A stretch of 64,000 bases of DNA from Mesorhizobium shangrilense (GCF_040537815.1 NZ_JBEWSZ010000003.1:62001-126000); one strand, 5' to 3'. Positions 8,677 through 17,595 are shown, counted from the first letter of the stretch. Notes: a model not told the origin generated them from the letters alone. Translations and numbers: made by a program.

Positions 8677-10110
8677 CTAGACCCCTTGGCGCTGGCGCTT
8701 CCGCCCAGCCTGATGATCTTGCCTGGCCGTCCTCACCTCGAAGCGTTCGCTAACCTCGGGCACGCCGACGTCCCACCAGGCATCGCCCGGCGTCCAGCGA
8801 TCGGCAGCGACCTTGATGGAGAGCACCGTGGCCCGATCCTGCTCCCTAGCCCAGGCGATCGCAGCGGCCAGATCGGCAAGCGCGTCGACCCGTTGCACCG
8901 CGGCACCCATCGCTTGCGCATGCGCGGCGAAATCGACAGAAAACGGCTCCTTGACGCGGCAATCGGCAATCAGGTTGTTGAACGGACGATTGCCCTTGAA
9001 GGTCTGCAGGCGGTTGATCACCGCATAACCGCCATTGTCGCAAACGACGACGATGATCTTGTGGCCTGTCAGGACGCTCGAATGGATGTCGGAATTCATC
9101 ATCATGTGGGAACCGTCACCGAGCATGACGAAGACGTCGCCATCCTCGCGCGCCATGGCGGCACCCCGGCCGCCGGCGATCTCGTAGCCTATGGTCGACG
9201 AACCCATCTCGCAGTCGAAGCCATAGGTGCTGGTGACCTGCCATCCCTTGGTCAGTTCGCCGACAAGGCATTGTCAGGCGCTTGATGTTGGTCGACAAGC
9301 GCATTCCATTTCGCCATGTCAGCCTGGCCTTGCGCCAGCCACTCCGGGTTCGCCCGCCAGTTGCCAAGGCCATCGTCGATGTCGGCGAGGCCCTCGCGCA
9401 CGTCGCCAACGATCGCGAGCGCACGATGTTTGACGGCGTCAAAGCGAGCGGTATTAAGCGAAACGAACCGTGTTTCTGGCGCGAACACGGTCCACGACCC
9501 GGTGATGAAATCCTGTAGCCGCGTTCCGAGAGCAAACACCATGTCGGCACCCGCCCGGCGGCGGCATGGCTGCGGCGGTTCCCGGAACCCCGAGAACACC
9601 CAACGAAAGTGGATCGCCATGGGCCGGCGTTCCCTTGCCGGCAATGGTTTCGGCAACCGGAATTCCACGACGGCGGGCGAAATCCAGCACCTCGCGCTCC
9701 GCAAGGGAGTAGCGCACGCCGCCGCCGGCGAGGATCAGCGGCCGCTCGGCCGCAGACAACGCCGCGACGGCATCGGCGACCGAGGCCTTGTCGGGGCGTT
9801 GGCGCGAAATGCCATGCACTGTGCGCGTGAAGAATGCTTCCGGATAATCGAAAGCATCTCCTGAACATCCTGGCAAAGGCCGATGAATGCCGGGCCGGCC
9901 GTTACCGAATCGAGCATGACGGAAACTGCCTGAGGAGAGAGCCCAGGATCTGCACGGGATGAATGACGCGGTCCCAATAGCGCGAGATCGACTTGACTCC
10001 GTCATTGACGGTGAGCGTCGGATCGCCGAAATTCTTGACCTGCTGCCAGACCGGATCGGGCCGGCGCGCGGCAAAAACATCGCCTGCTCATCTCCGTGCC
10101 GGCATCGAAC
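8677..10110 (-). pseudogene. iolD: Decayed iolD-like gene (trihydroxycyclohexane-dione acylhydrolase, TPP enzyme)
   Basis: Pieces of one TPP enzyme appear in order but in different frames. They run VKNFGDPTLTVNDGVKSISR then YWDRVIHPVQILGSL (about 10050-9930), FDYPEAFFTRTVHGISRQRP and LAAAERPLILAGGGVRYSLA-type sequence (about 9860-9690), the FVSLNTARFDAVKHRALAIV block (about 9480-9400), and EIAGGRGAAMAREDGDVFVM then LGDGSHMMMNSDI...VVVCDNGGYAVINR (about 9190-9000). This is the IolD domain order, with the C-terminal TPP motif GDGS..NN intact. The N-terminal part, including the catalytic Glu region, is missing, and at least three frameshifts interrupt the rest. IolD opens the ring in myo-inositol catabolism, a rhizosphere-relevant pathway, but this copy is dead. 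Confidence 0.85.
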
Positions 10111-10384
10111 GCATATTCGGCAAGCGAAGCTGGTAGGCTAAGCGCAGCATTGCTGCATCGGCCTTCCACAATGGCCCAAGGACAAGCATCCCTTTGAGTT
10201 AGTGACCGGACGAGCTTCGACGAATTGCAGGACATCGGCGCGCACCAATCCGGACATGACAGTTCGCGAACCAAGCGGAGCAAAAAATTGCGGCGCGATG
10301 AACGCTCTTGCACACCGAATTGCGCGGTCACGCTTCAATCAGCACGTTAATCGAAGCGTCCAGTTTGCAAAATTCGGCGAAGAT

Positions 10385-11275
10385 TTACGCTTCTCGAGCG
10401 TGTGTTGTCATAACAAAGCCGTCCTCTGAGGGCGCCAACGTGATCTTTACATCACCGATATCCGAAAGCCTCTCTACATGGGTCCCTCCGCAAGGGATGA
10501 TGACCTCGGTGCCATCGAGGTTGCATCGCCACTGCCGAATTTCATCAAGCGATCCCTCGGAAGGCGTCAAACTGACCAACGCGTTCGTTTCCAGCCAGCG
10601 ATCTGTCGTTCCGCTAATTTCCGCACCGACGATATCAAGTTTGCTGAGGAAAGCGTCACGGTCAAAGCCCTTTTTCTTGAGCGACTTGCCCAAACGAAAG
10701 ACATCCGTGGACACACCCGGCTCGATCAAGGACTTCTCTATTGCGGCCTTGTCGAGATTTGGCCGCCCAAGCGCATCGCGATCCGCAAAATCCTTCGTCC
10801 AGAAAGGAACTGAAGCCGCATTCAGTGCCAACGCGGCAAGATGCGCCGCCGTATGCGGTACCGATAGCGCCTTACGTCTACGCGGTTCAACCGTGAAGCG
10901 TGCTTCCTCACCGATATAGGCACCGAGGTCACGATCTGACTGAACGATATGAATTACTACGCCCTGCCACTCCCCCTCGCCCTTCCTGACGGCTTTTGCT
11001 TCCTCCCCAATCACCAGCACCCCGGCGCCCGCATCGACCAGGCCTGTCCAGGCATCCGCAATCTCAACCACTACTCCATCCGCGAAAGTGATCTGACCTA
11101 GATCGGCGGGTTGGTCCGGCCAACGAAAGCTGACAGGATGCACTGGCGTTCGGTCCGCGACGACGAGCCAACCATCTGCACAAGGCGCTGCAAATTCGAT
11201 CCTGCCTTGTCCGGTAAGCGCACCACCCGGGAAGGTCACGAAGGTGCCGGCCTTCATCGAAGTGTCGAATTTCAT
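10385..11275 (-). CDS. Alanyl-tRNA editing protein, AlaX-like
   Basis: This 296-residue protein has an N-terminal beta-barrel-like half and a second half with the signature of the ThrRS/AlaRS second additional (editing) domain: HTAAH near residue 140 and CGGTHV near residue 265 supply the HxxxH...CxxxH zinc site. AlaX-type proteins hydrolyse mischarged Ser- or Gly-tRNA(Ala); some act on other amino acids. It is last in a minus-strand group (PLP lyase, DHDPS-like, PaiB-like, AlaX), 169 bases after the PaiB-like gene, so it may have its own promoter. A second tRNA-editing-type gene (B3/B4 domain) lies in the sister cluster at 23025. Confidence 0.8.
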   Translation of the reverse strand: MKFDTSMKAGTFVTFPGGALTGQGRIEFAAPCADGWLVVADRTPVHPVSFRWPDQPADLGQITFADGVVVEIADAWTGLVDAGAGVLVIGEEAKAVRKGEGEWQGVVIHIVQSDRDLGAYIGEEARFTVEPRRRKALSVPHTAAHLAALALNAASVPFWTKDFADRDALGRPNLDKAAIEKSLIEPGVSTDVFRLGKSLKKKGFDRDAFLSKLDIVGAEISGTTDRWLETNALVSLTPSEGSLDEIRQWRCNLDGTEVIIPCGGTHVERLSDIGDVKITLAPSEDGFVMTTHAREA

Positions 11276-11444
11276 GCTTCTGCTGCCTTTCCGATACGCC
11301 GGATCCAGTTTTTATTTTGGTCTAAGAATGAGACGCGCCCTGCCTCAAGTTCGGTAAGAGGCGAGATTAGTGAAGGCGCTCATCCTAGCCGGGAAGGTGC
11401 TTGCCGACTTCCCGCAATCAGTCTTATCCCGATGCGATGAAGAC

Positions 11445-12089
11445 TCAGTCCTGTTCGGACTTCCGGGCAGCGGCGGCAAGCATGGCCTCACCGAGGCGCC
11501 GGTCGCCTTGGGCGTTCAGCATTTCGCCGGCTTTGCTGATATCGCGGACCTCTTTGTTCTGACTGAGCTTGGTCTTGCCGACAAGACTGGTGATCTCGAT
11601 CTCGAGACCGACGATCGCCTTGACCATTGTGTCGATAAAATCCCTAGGCGCGTCCCCCATCTTCCACGGGACAGGCTGGGTCGCCTCGTGCCTGTGAGTC
11701 AGTTTGGCAACATTGCGGCGGACATAGCGTTCATCGTCGTGGATTGTGATCCGTCCATATGCATGTGCGACGATGTAGTTCCAGGTCGGCACCTGCTTGT
11801 GGAACTCCTGCTTGCTTGGATACCATTGCGGCGAGATGTAAGCGTCGCCGGCGCGGAACACCACAAGCACCTCATCGCCGGTCGCCACGTCCTGCCAAAC
11901 CGGATTGTTGCGTGCGACGTGGCAGCGAAGGGTACCGTTTTCTCCTTGCGACGTGTCGAGTACGAAGGGGATGTGGTTGGCGTCAAGCCCGCTGCGTCCA
12001 TGGGTTATCAGCACGCCGAGCGCGTTGTTCTCGATCAGTTCGTAAAGGGCTTCTCGGCTGGGTTCGTCGAAATGCGGAGGTATATACAT
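11445..12089 (-). CDS. FMN-binding PaiB-family protein (copy 1)
   Basis: This 214-residue protein begins MYIPPHFDEPSREALYELIE and continues GVLITHGRSGLDANHIPFVL, with HVARNNPVW, SPQWYPSKQEFHKQVPTWNY and LTHRHEATQPVPWKMGDAP further on. These are the conserved blocks of PaiB-type FMN-binding split-barrel proteins, often annotated as negative transcriptional regulators although many are probably flavin oxidases or reductases. It follows the DHDPS-like gene by 33 bases. A paralogue lies at 23765 in the second cluster, each copy near a Cys/Met-type PLP enzyme. Confidence 0.85.
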   Translation of the reverse strand: MYIPPHFDEPSREALYELIENNALGVLITHGRSGLDANHIPFVLDTSQGENGTLRCHVARNNPVWQDVATGDEVLVVFRAGDAYISPQWYPSKQEFHKQVPTWNYIVAHAYGRITIHDDERYVRRNVAKLTHRHEATQPVPWKMGDAPRDFIDTMVKAIVGLEIEITSLVGKTKLSQNKEVRDISKAGEMLNAQGDRRLGEAMLAAAARKSEQD

Positions 12090-12122
12090 GAAGGTTCCTT
12101 CACTGTGGATCGGGTTCGCGGT

Positions 12123-13025
12123 TTATCGGAAAATGCCCGTCGGCAGGCGTTCCAGCGCCTCGACGATCTGACGCTTTGCTACAGCGGAGAGCGGCAGGAT
12201 CGGGCGCGGGGGTTCCGCGCGGCAAATGTCGAGCAATTCGGCGAGCACATAGACGACGCGGAGGCTGGAGAACTGCTTGAAGAGATCCCAGATTGGCGTC
12301 AATGCGGCGTCGAGGCGACGTGCTTCGGCCGCATCGCCCGCCTGCGACGCCCTGACAATCGTCATGCAGACCTCCGGCAGGATGCCACCCAGCACGCTAT
12401 ACCAGGTGTCGGCGCCGGCGATCATGGCTTCGGTGGCATTCCAGTCGCCGCTATAGCCGATCGAAAAGCGTTCCGGCACGATGCTCCTCTGCCCGGCTAG
12501 ATGGCCCTTGATGGCTTCGCTCTTGTCGGTTGGATTCTTGATGGCGACGATCCCTGGCACCCTGGCCAAGCGGCCGACAAGCGTCGGCGTGAAATGGAAA
12601 TGCGTCGTTCCGGGATTGTCGTAGATGACAACCGGAAGGCCGCCTTCGCGCGCCACAGTCGAGAAATGTTCGAACACCTCGTCATCGGTGAGCGGAGCGT
12701 ACGAGACAGCCGCAAGCAACCCCGCGGCAGCGCCGAGGGCCTTGGCGTCCTGCGCGAGCTTTACCGCCTCGTCGGTGCGTAGCGCGCCCACGCCCACCAC
12801 GACCGGCGCCAGCCCACCGGCTTCCCCCAAAGCTTCAGCCAGGGCCCGCCGGCGTTCCTCGCGCGATAGATACATGTAGGTGCCGGTGCTGCCGAGCAGG
12901 CCGATGGAATCGACCTTTGCAGCGCAAAGCCGTGTAACCAGCTTGCGCAGGGCCCTGGTATCGACGCGGCCGTCACGATCACTCGGCGTGATGGGGAATG
13001 CGGAAAGCCCGCTCAGGAATGCCAT
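12123..13025 (-). CDS. DapA/NAL-superfamily class I aldolase-like protein
   Basis: This 300-residue TIM-barrel lyase resembles dihydrodipicolinate synthase. It begins LSGLSAFPITPSDRDGRVDT, has the substrate-binding GSTGTYMYLSREER loop near residue 46, VVIYDNPGTTHF with the proton-relay Tyr near 134, and the Schiff-base Lys in VAIKNPTDKSEA near 163. Length and motifs are complete. The family includes DHDPS, N-acetylneuraminate lyase and keto-deoxy sugar or keto-acid aldolases, and sequence alone does not choose between them. It lies 58 bases after the PLP lyase, so it probably acts on a 2-oxo acid formed from that enzyme's product. Confidence 0.85.
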   Translation of the reverse strand: MAFLSGLSAFPITPSDRDGRVDTRALRKLVTRLCAAKVDSIGLLGSTGTYMYLSREERRRALAEALGEAGGLAPVVVGVGALRTDEAVKLAQDAKALGAAAGLLAAVSYAPLTDDEVFEHFSTVAREGGLPVVIYDNPGTTHFHFTPTLVGRLARVPGIVAIKNPTDKSEAIKGHLAGQRSIVPERFSIGYSGDWNATEAMIAGADTWYSVLGGILPEVCMTIVRASQAGDAAEARRLDAALTPIWDLFKQFSSLRVVYVLAELLDICRAEPPRPILPLSAVAKRQIVEALERLPTGIFR

Positions 13026-13083
13026 TGCGTTGCTCCAGATTCCCGCATGAATGCGCCAGTACGCCAGGATGGGGACCGGCTCA

Positions 13084-14319
13084 TTAGAGCAGGTCCAGCG
13101 CCTGCCTCAGATCGGCGATCAAGTCGCCGGCGTCCTCCAGACCGACCGAGAGACGCATGAGGTCCTCGCCTACGCCATCGGCAAGATGGGCATCCTTGCG
13201 GAGGTTCTTACGGGCACGTGTCAGACTGGCCGGATGGTAGATGAGGCTATCGGCGTCGCCGAGGCTGACCGCTCGGGTGACCAGGTTGAGCCTATCCATC
13301 ATGCGACGCGCGCCCTCGAACCCCGCTTGGAGGCCGAAAGCCAACATGCCTGATCCCTCGGACATCTGCTTTCGGGCAATCGCCTGATCGGGATGCGAGT
13401 CGAGAAACGGGTAGCTCACCCAGGCCACCGCAGGATGCGCCTCAAGCGCTTGCGCGATCGAAAGAGCCGTCGCGCTGTGTCGCTCCATGCGGAGCGTCAG
13501 CGTCTTCAGTCCGCGCAGGATCAGGAACGCCGAGAGCGGTGACAGCGCCGCTCCGGTGATGTAGCGCAAGCCGGTTTCGTGCAGCGTATGAAGTGTCTGT
13601 GCGTCACCAAGGATTGCCCCGCCGAGAGCATCGCCATGGCCATTGATATACTTCGTCAGTGAGTGGATGACGATATCGGCGCCGTGTTCCAGCGGTCGCT
13701 GCAGCGCCGGCGAGGCGAAGGTGCTGTCGACCGCCACCTTCACGCCGCGCGCGTGTGCGCGTTCGGCGATTGCCGCGATGTCGAGGATGCGGCTCAGCGG
13801 GTTGACCGGGGTCTCGAAGAAAACAAGCCGGGTCCGGTCAGTGATCGCGCCATCGAGATTGTCTGGCTCGGACAGATCGACCGCCACGACCTTGATGCCA
13901 AAACGCGGGACCGCCTGTTCGACCATGGCAAGCGTGTTCGCGTAGAGCGTCTGGTGCACGACGAGTTCATCACCCTGGGACAGCAGCGACAGGATCAGCG
14001 TACCAAAAGCCGCCATCCCGGATGCCACGACCAGACCCGCCTCGGCCCCCTCCAGGTTGGCCAGCCGTTTCTCGAGGATTTCCGTTGTCGGATTGTATTC
14101 GCGAGCATAGAGCCTGCCACCGAGCGCGGCCGCCGCCTCATTTGCCGCCACGCTCTCGAAGCCGTATGTGGAGGTCAGGAAGACCGGAGGCTGGACTGCG
14201 TTCGAAAATCCGACCGGATCGTAGCCAAAATGGATCGCGCGGGTGGCGAAGCCGAGGTCAGCGCCGCTCTGCGACCGCTCCGGAGCATACATTTTAGTTG
14301 GATCGGTCGTGCGGGTCAT
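13084..14319 (-). CDS. Cys/Met-metabolism PLP-dependent lyase (gamma-lyase / gamma-synthase family)
   Basis: This 411-residue fold-type I PLP enzyme carries the family blocks RLYAREYNPTTEILEKRLAN, GLVVASGMAAFGTLILSLLS, VFFETPVNPLSRILDI, VAVDSTFASPALQRPLEHGA and the PLP-binding Lys in IHSLTKYINGHGD. The family includes methionine gamma-lyase, cystathionine gamma-synthase/lyase and O-acetylhomoserine sulfhydrylase. The Cys that marks classical methionine gamma-lyases (in the LYGCT loop) is replaced here (LYANTLAM), so that name is not safe. It diverges from a MocR regulator and heads the operon PLP lyase, DapA-like, PaiB-like, AlaX-like. I infer gamma-elimination or replacement on an unusual amino acid. 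Confidence 0.85.
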   Translation of the reverse strand: MTRTTDPTKMYAPERSQSGADLGFATRAIHFGYDPVGFSNAVQPPVFLTSTYGFESVAANEAAAALGGRLYAREYNPTTEILEKRLANLEGAEAGLVVASGMAAFGTLILSLLSQGDELVVHQTLYANTLAMVEQAVPRFGIKVVAVDLSEPDNLDGAITDRTRLVFFETPVNPLSRILDIAAIAERAHARGVKVAVDSTFASPALQRPLEHGADIVIHSLTKYINGHGDALGGAILGDAQTLHTLHETGLRYITGAALSPLSAFLILRGLKTLTLRMERHSATALSIAQALEAHPAVAWVSYPFLDSHPDQAIARKQMSEGSGMLAFGLQAGFEGARRMMDRLNLVTRAVSLGDADSLIYHPASLTRARKNLRKDAHLADGVGEDLMRLSVGLEDAGDLIADLRQALDLL

Positions 14320-14361
14320 CGGTCTGTGGTGTCCTCTTGGATTTTCGGCAGGATGCGCTCA

Positions 14362-14409
14362 GACTGGTTTATATGAAATGTCCAGTTGGCGATGATTGAA
14401 ATGGTCCAG
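14362..14409. promoter_or_regulatory. Candidate MocR operator in the divergent PLP lyase / MocR promoter
   Basis: The motif GTCCAGT occurs at 14380-14386 (TGTCCAGT) and again at 14404-14410 (GGTCCAGT), 24 bases apart in the same orientation, with a reversed ACTGG half at 14363. Direct repeats spaced by about two helical turns are typical of MocR/GntR dimers. The same motif recurs, inverted, upstream of the MOSC operon (15963-16010). The repeats overlap the proposed early start codons of the MocR gene, suggesting that translation starts further in, or autorepression. Confidence 0.5.
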
Positions 14410-15936
14410 TCTCAAGATCCCAGCTCTGCGGGCCGTGAGCATTCGATGGGTGCGCGCCAGATTTACATGGCGCTTCGAGACCAGATTCTGGGCGGTGTTT
14501 ATGAAACCGGCAGTCCCTTGCCGTCCTCCCGGAGTTTGGCCAATGAGCTCGGCGTTTCGCGAACCACGGTCACTGTCGCTTACGAGCAGCTGGCTGTGGA
14601 AGGCTTCATCGAAGTTCGACAAGGCGCACGACCCCGCGTTGCATCATCATTGCTCGAACACAGCCCGAGCAGCGCGCGCTTGAAACGAGCCGGCCCGGTT
14701 AGACTGTCCGCTTATGGGGGGCGCCTGCGCGCCAGTCCGCCCTGGCCGGATTACTTGCCGAACGCGCTGAAGATTGATTTCCGCTATGGTGATCTGGCGC
14801 CGTCCGATTTCCCCGCGCTGATCTGGAAGCGCGCCATGAACGTGACGATGGCGCAGCGTCCCGTGCGGCTGGCCTATGACGATCCTCGCGGATCGCGCCG
14901 CCTGCGGCAGGCGCTGCAGAGCTATCTCTGGCGCGCCCGAACGTTGAGCTGCGACCTTGAGCAGATCATCATCGTCAGCGGCTCGCAGCAGGGCCTCGAT
15001 CTGTGCGCGCGCCTGATGCTCGATCCCGTGGACCGCTTCGTAATCGAAGACCCGTGCTACAGGATGGCTCGCCAGGTCTTTGCTAGCACAGGGGCCTCGC
15101 CTGTCTCGGTCGCTGTCGACCAGGATGGGATGAAGACAGAGTTACTCGATGGAGTCGAGGCGCGGCTGGCCTATGTGACGCCCTCGCACCAGTTCCCGCT
15201 GGGCGGCGTCATACCGATTTCGCGTCGGCATCAGCTCCTGGAATGGGCGCGGCGCAACGACGCCTATGTGATCGAGGATGATTACGACAGCGAGTACCGC
15301 TACGACATCAATCCGGTGCCTCCACTGCACAAGCTGGAAGACCGCGGTTCTGTGATTTATCTCGGCACGATTTCCAAGACGCTCTCGCCGATGCTGCGCA
15401 TTGGCTATCTCGTTGTCCCCCCGGAATTGCAGGACGTCTTCGCGACGGCCAAACAACTCCTGGACAGGCACTCTCCGGTGGCCGAGCAGGAGGCTTTAGC
15501 CATGCTCATCGAGAGCGGCGCCTATGAAAGCCATGTGCGCCGCGTGCGCCGGCTGAATGGTGAGCGCCGGCAGACCCTGTTGAATGCCCTGCGACACCGA
15601 TTCGGAGATCGCATCGCCATAGAGGGCGCCGATGCCGGGCTACATGTTGTCGTCTGGTTCAAGGAGCTGTCGCGATCACTGGAAGCACCGCTGATTGAAA
15701 AGGCGCGACGCTCAGGTGTGGGCATACACTCCGTTTCCCCCCTATACGATTGCGAAACGGACGAAGGCCGTGCTGACCAGGTCGGGCTGGTCATGGGCTA
15801 TTCCGCGTTGAGCATACAGCAGATCGAGAAGGGTGCTCGAATTCTGCTGGAGGCTGTCGAACAAGTGAAAGGAGAATTCCTCGAGACATATGGCAACGGT
15901 GGCTTGGGGCGGGGCGATGATAAGCCGGTCTTGTGA
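14392..15936 (+). CDS. MocR-type regulator (GntR winged helix fused to aminotransferase domain)
   Basis: This is a roughly 510-residue two-domain regulator. The N-terminal GntR helix-turn-helix reads QIYMALRDQILGGVYETGSP, LPSSRSLANELGVSRTTVTV, then AYEQLAVEGFIEVRQG. From about residue 110 there is a full fold-type I aminotransferase domain with YDDPRGSRRLRQALQSYLWR, VSGSQQGLDLCARLM, YVIEDDYDSEYRYD and the PLP Lys in YLGTISKTLSPMLRIGYL. MocR proteins sense PLP or an amino acid-PLP adduct. Possible starts are ATG 14392, 14401 and 14446; the last places the winged helix at the very N-terminus. It lies between the divergent lyase operon and the co-oriented MOSC operon and probably controls both. 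Confidence 0.88.
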   Translation: MIEMVQSQDPSSAGREHSMGARQIYMALRDQILGGVYETGSPLPSSRSLANELGVSRTTVTVAYEQLAVEGFIEVRQGARPRVASSLLEHSPSSARLKRAGPVRLSAYGGRLRASPPWPDYLPNALKIDFRYGDLAPSDFPALIWKRAMNVTMAQRPVRLAYDDPRGSRRLRQALQSYLWRARTLSCDLEQIIIVSGSQQGLDLCARLMLDPVDRFVIEDPCYRMARQVFASTGASPVSVAVDQDGMKTELLDGVEARLAYVTPSHQFPLGGVIPISRRHQLLEWARRNDAYVIEDDYDSEYRYDINPVPPLHKLEDRGSVIYLGTISKTLSPMLRIGYLVVPPELQDVFATAKQLLDRHSPVAEQEALAMLIESGAYESHVRRVRRLNGERRQTLLNALRHRFGDRIAIEGADAGLHVVVWFKELSRSLEAPLIEKARRSGVGIHSVSPLYDCETDEGRADQVGLVMGYSALSIQQIEKGARILLEAVEQVKGEFLETYGNGGLGRGDDKPVL

Positions 15937-15962
15937 CATAAGCAGCCAGCCACCTTCAGCGT

Positions 15963-16010
15963 ACTGGACTGGAAAAATATCAAAAAACTGGCACTGTTGA
16001 TCAGACCAGT
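15963..16010. promoter_or_regulatory. Candidate MocR operator upstream of the MOSC-reductase-E1 operon
   Basis: ACTGGAC (15963-15969), ACTGGCAC (15987-15994) and GACCAGT (16004-16010) lie within 48 bases upstream of the MOSC gene. The first is the reverse complement of the GTCCAGT repeats found at 14380 and 14404, and its distance to the second (24 bases) equals the spacing there. The shared motif links this operon to the MocR gene. It is read by eye only. Confidence 0.45.
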
Positions 16011-16147
16011 TCCTGTGCACAGTCTCGTGGGATTGGGCTATTGCCATGACTCCCCGAAGGGTCGGGGGCAGAGATATAACAGCCCGTGCATATCCTAAAT
16101 CCTGGCTCTCACTTTAAGGCTGCGGCCATGGTTTCGGAGAACAATGC

Positions 16148-16639
16148 ATGACTTGGCGGGGAACGCTGCTTCACATCCACGTTGCACCTGCGGCGTCCTA
16201 TGAGATGGAAGAGTTGACGGAGGCACAACTCGTCGCCGGGCGCGGCATTGTCGGGGATCGGTATTATCTTGGAACGGGGACCTACTCTCCGAAACCCGAT
16301 GTGCGCGAAGTGACGCTGATCGAGATCGAAGTCCTGGAAGCCATGGCACAGGGCGAGCCCAGGATTCCGGGTTTCAAGGCCAGGCTCGCGCCCGAAGATC
16401 ATCGGCGGAACCTGACCACGCGCGGCGTACCGCTGGGTCATCTGGTCGGTAAGCGTCTCCGGATCGGCGAAACCGTCCTGCGGGCGGCGCGGATGAATTT
16501 CCCCTGCAAGTATATCGAACAACTGCTCGGCATTCCCGGTCTCTACGAGGGGCTCCTGAACCGCTCTGGCCTGAACTGCGCGATCGAGGTTGGCGGCGTG
16601 ATCCGCCCCGGTGATCCGATTCTTCCAATTGACGGGTAA
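16148..16639 (+). CDS. MOSC-domain molybdenum-cofactor protein
   Basis: This 163-residue protein has a full MOSC domain: GTLLHIHVAPAASYEMEELT, the GIVGDRYY loop, NLTTRGVPLGHLVGKRLRIG and the conserved Cys in MNFPCKYIEQLLG, which in this superfamily ligands sulfurated molybdenum or carries sulfur. ATG 16148 has GGAG upstream. MOSC proteins such as mARC, YcbX and YiiM reduce N-hydroxylated compounds when supplied with electrons. The next gene, 5 bases downstream, is a flavin/2Fe-2S reductase, the partner such a protein needs. I infer an N-hydroxy-compound reductase system, with hydroxyguanidine as a possible substrate. Confidence 0.85.
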   Translation: MTWRGTLLHIHVAPAASYEMEELTEAQLVAGRGIVGDRYYLGTGTYSPKPDVREVTLIEIEVLEAMAQGEPRIPGFKARLAPEDHRRNLTTRGVPLGHLVGKRLRIGETVLRAARMNFPCKYIEQLLGIPGLYEGLLNRSGLNCAIEVGGVIRPGDPILPIDG

Positions 16640-16644
16640 TCGAT

Positions 16645-17595
16645 ATGGCCTCGCCCCGCATCATCATGAAGCTGACCGTGACCGCCGCCCGCAAGGAGCC
16701 AGGCGACGTCCTGGTCATCGACCTGAAGCACACGCGCAAACCCCTGCTGCCGCCCTTCGAACCGGGCTCTCACGTCGATGTTCATCTGCCTGATGGGAAA
16801 GTGCGCCAGTATTCGCTCTGCGGCGATCCGACAGATCTGAGCCGCTACACAATCGCGGTGAAGCGCGAAGACGTGGGTCGCGGCGGCTCGGCGTGGATCC
16901 ATGACGCAGTGGCCGTCGGATGCACACTCCCGGTCTCTGCTCCTCGCAATCATTTTCCGCTTGCCCAACGCGAAGGGCCAACCGTGCTGCTGGCGGGAGG
17001 CATCGGGATCACCCCGATCCTGGCAATGGCGCGCGCCCTGGAACGACAGGGCAAGCCATACAAGCTGCACTACTTCACTCGCAGCCGAGCACTCATGCCT
17101 TTGTTGTCGGTCATCGAGCGGGAGCTCGACTGCAGCACTGTCTGGCTGCATTTCGACGACGAGCCGGAGACCAGGGAGGATCTTGAAGCCTTGCTATCGA
17201 CCCCTTCCTCCGACGCACAGCTCTATTATTGCGGTCCACCTGGCTTCATGGCGGCCGTGGACCGGGCAACTGCGCACTGGCCGGAAGGAACCGTGCATTT
17301 CGAGGCCTTTCAGCCGCCGGAACACAACGATGCGCCACCCGAACCTTTCACGATCACCCTTCGCGACGGGACAGTGGTTCCTGTCGCGGCCGATACTTCG
17401 GCACTCGCAGCGCTGCGCGCCGCCGGCGTTCTGCTCATGGCGTCGTGCGAGAACGGGGTTTGCGGGACCTGCGAATGCGGAATTCTGGAAGGGCAGCCGA
17501 TCCATCGGGATGCTGTCCTCTCCAAGGAGGCTCGGACTCATCGGTTCATTCCGTGCATATCGCGCGCAACCGGCGTGCTGAGGTTAGATCTGTGA
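16645..17595 (+). CDS. PDR/VanB-type reductase (flavin, NAD(P), 2Fe-2S)
   Basis: This 316-residue phthalate-dioxygenase-reductase-like protein has three parts. The flavin domain contains FEPGSHVDVHLPDGKVRQYS followed by LCGDP. The NAD(P)-binding domain contains LLAGGIGITPILAMARALER and the YYCGPPGFM motif. The C-terminal plant-type ferredoxin domain contains CENGVCGTCECGILEG with a fourth Cys in RFIPCISRA. These reductases pass electrons from NAD(P)H to a separate oxygenase or reductase. No oxygenase is nearby, but a MOSC protein is encoded 5 bases upstream, so I infer it feeds that protein. It is co-transcribed with the E1 gene downstream. Confidence 0.88.
   Translation: MASPRIIMKLTVTAARKEPGDVLVIDLKHTRKPLLPPFEPGSHVDVHLPDGKVRQYSLCGDPTDLSRYTIAVKREDVGRGGSAWIHDAVAVGCTLPVSAPRNHFPLAQREGPTVLLAGGIGITPILAMARALERQGKPYKLHYFTRSRALMPLLSVIERELDCSTVWLHFDDEPETREDLEALLSTPSSDAQLYYCGPPGFMAAVDRATAHWPEGTVHFEAFQPPEHNDAPPEPFTITLRDGTVVPVAADTSALAALRAAGVLLMASCENGVCGTCECGILEGQPIHRDAVLSKEARTHRFIPCISRATGVLRLDL

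Noticed and set aside
11370..12500. A 376-codon plus-strand frame across the PaiB and DapA-like genes
   Set aside because: It is antisense to two genes with clear catalytic motifs and spans their boundary. The sequence has no protein character.
13084..14319. Naming the first PLP lyase methionine gamma-lyase (mdeA)
   Set aside because: The loop Cys typical of classical methionine gamma-lyase is replaced (LYANT), and the family is too mixed to name from motifs.
15981..16003. CTGGCAC near 15987 as a sigma-54 promoter for the MOSC operon
   Set aside because: The -12 TTGC element is missing at the required distance (GTTGATCA is found), unlike the perfect element upstream of aioB.
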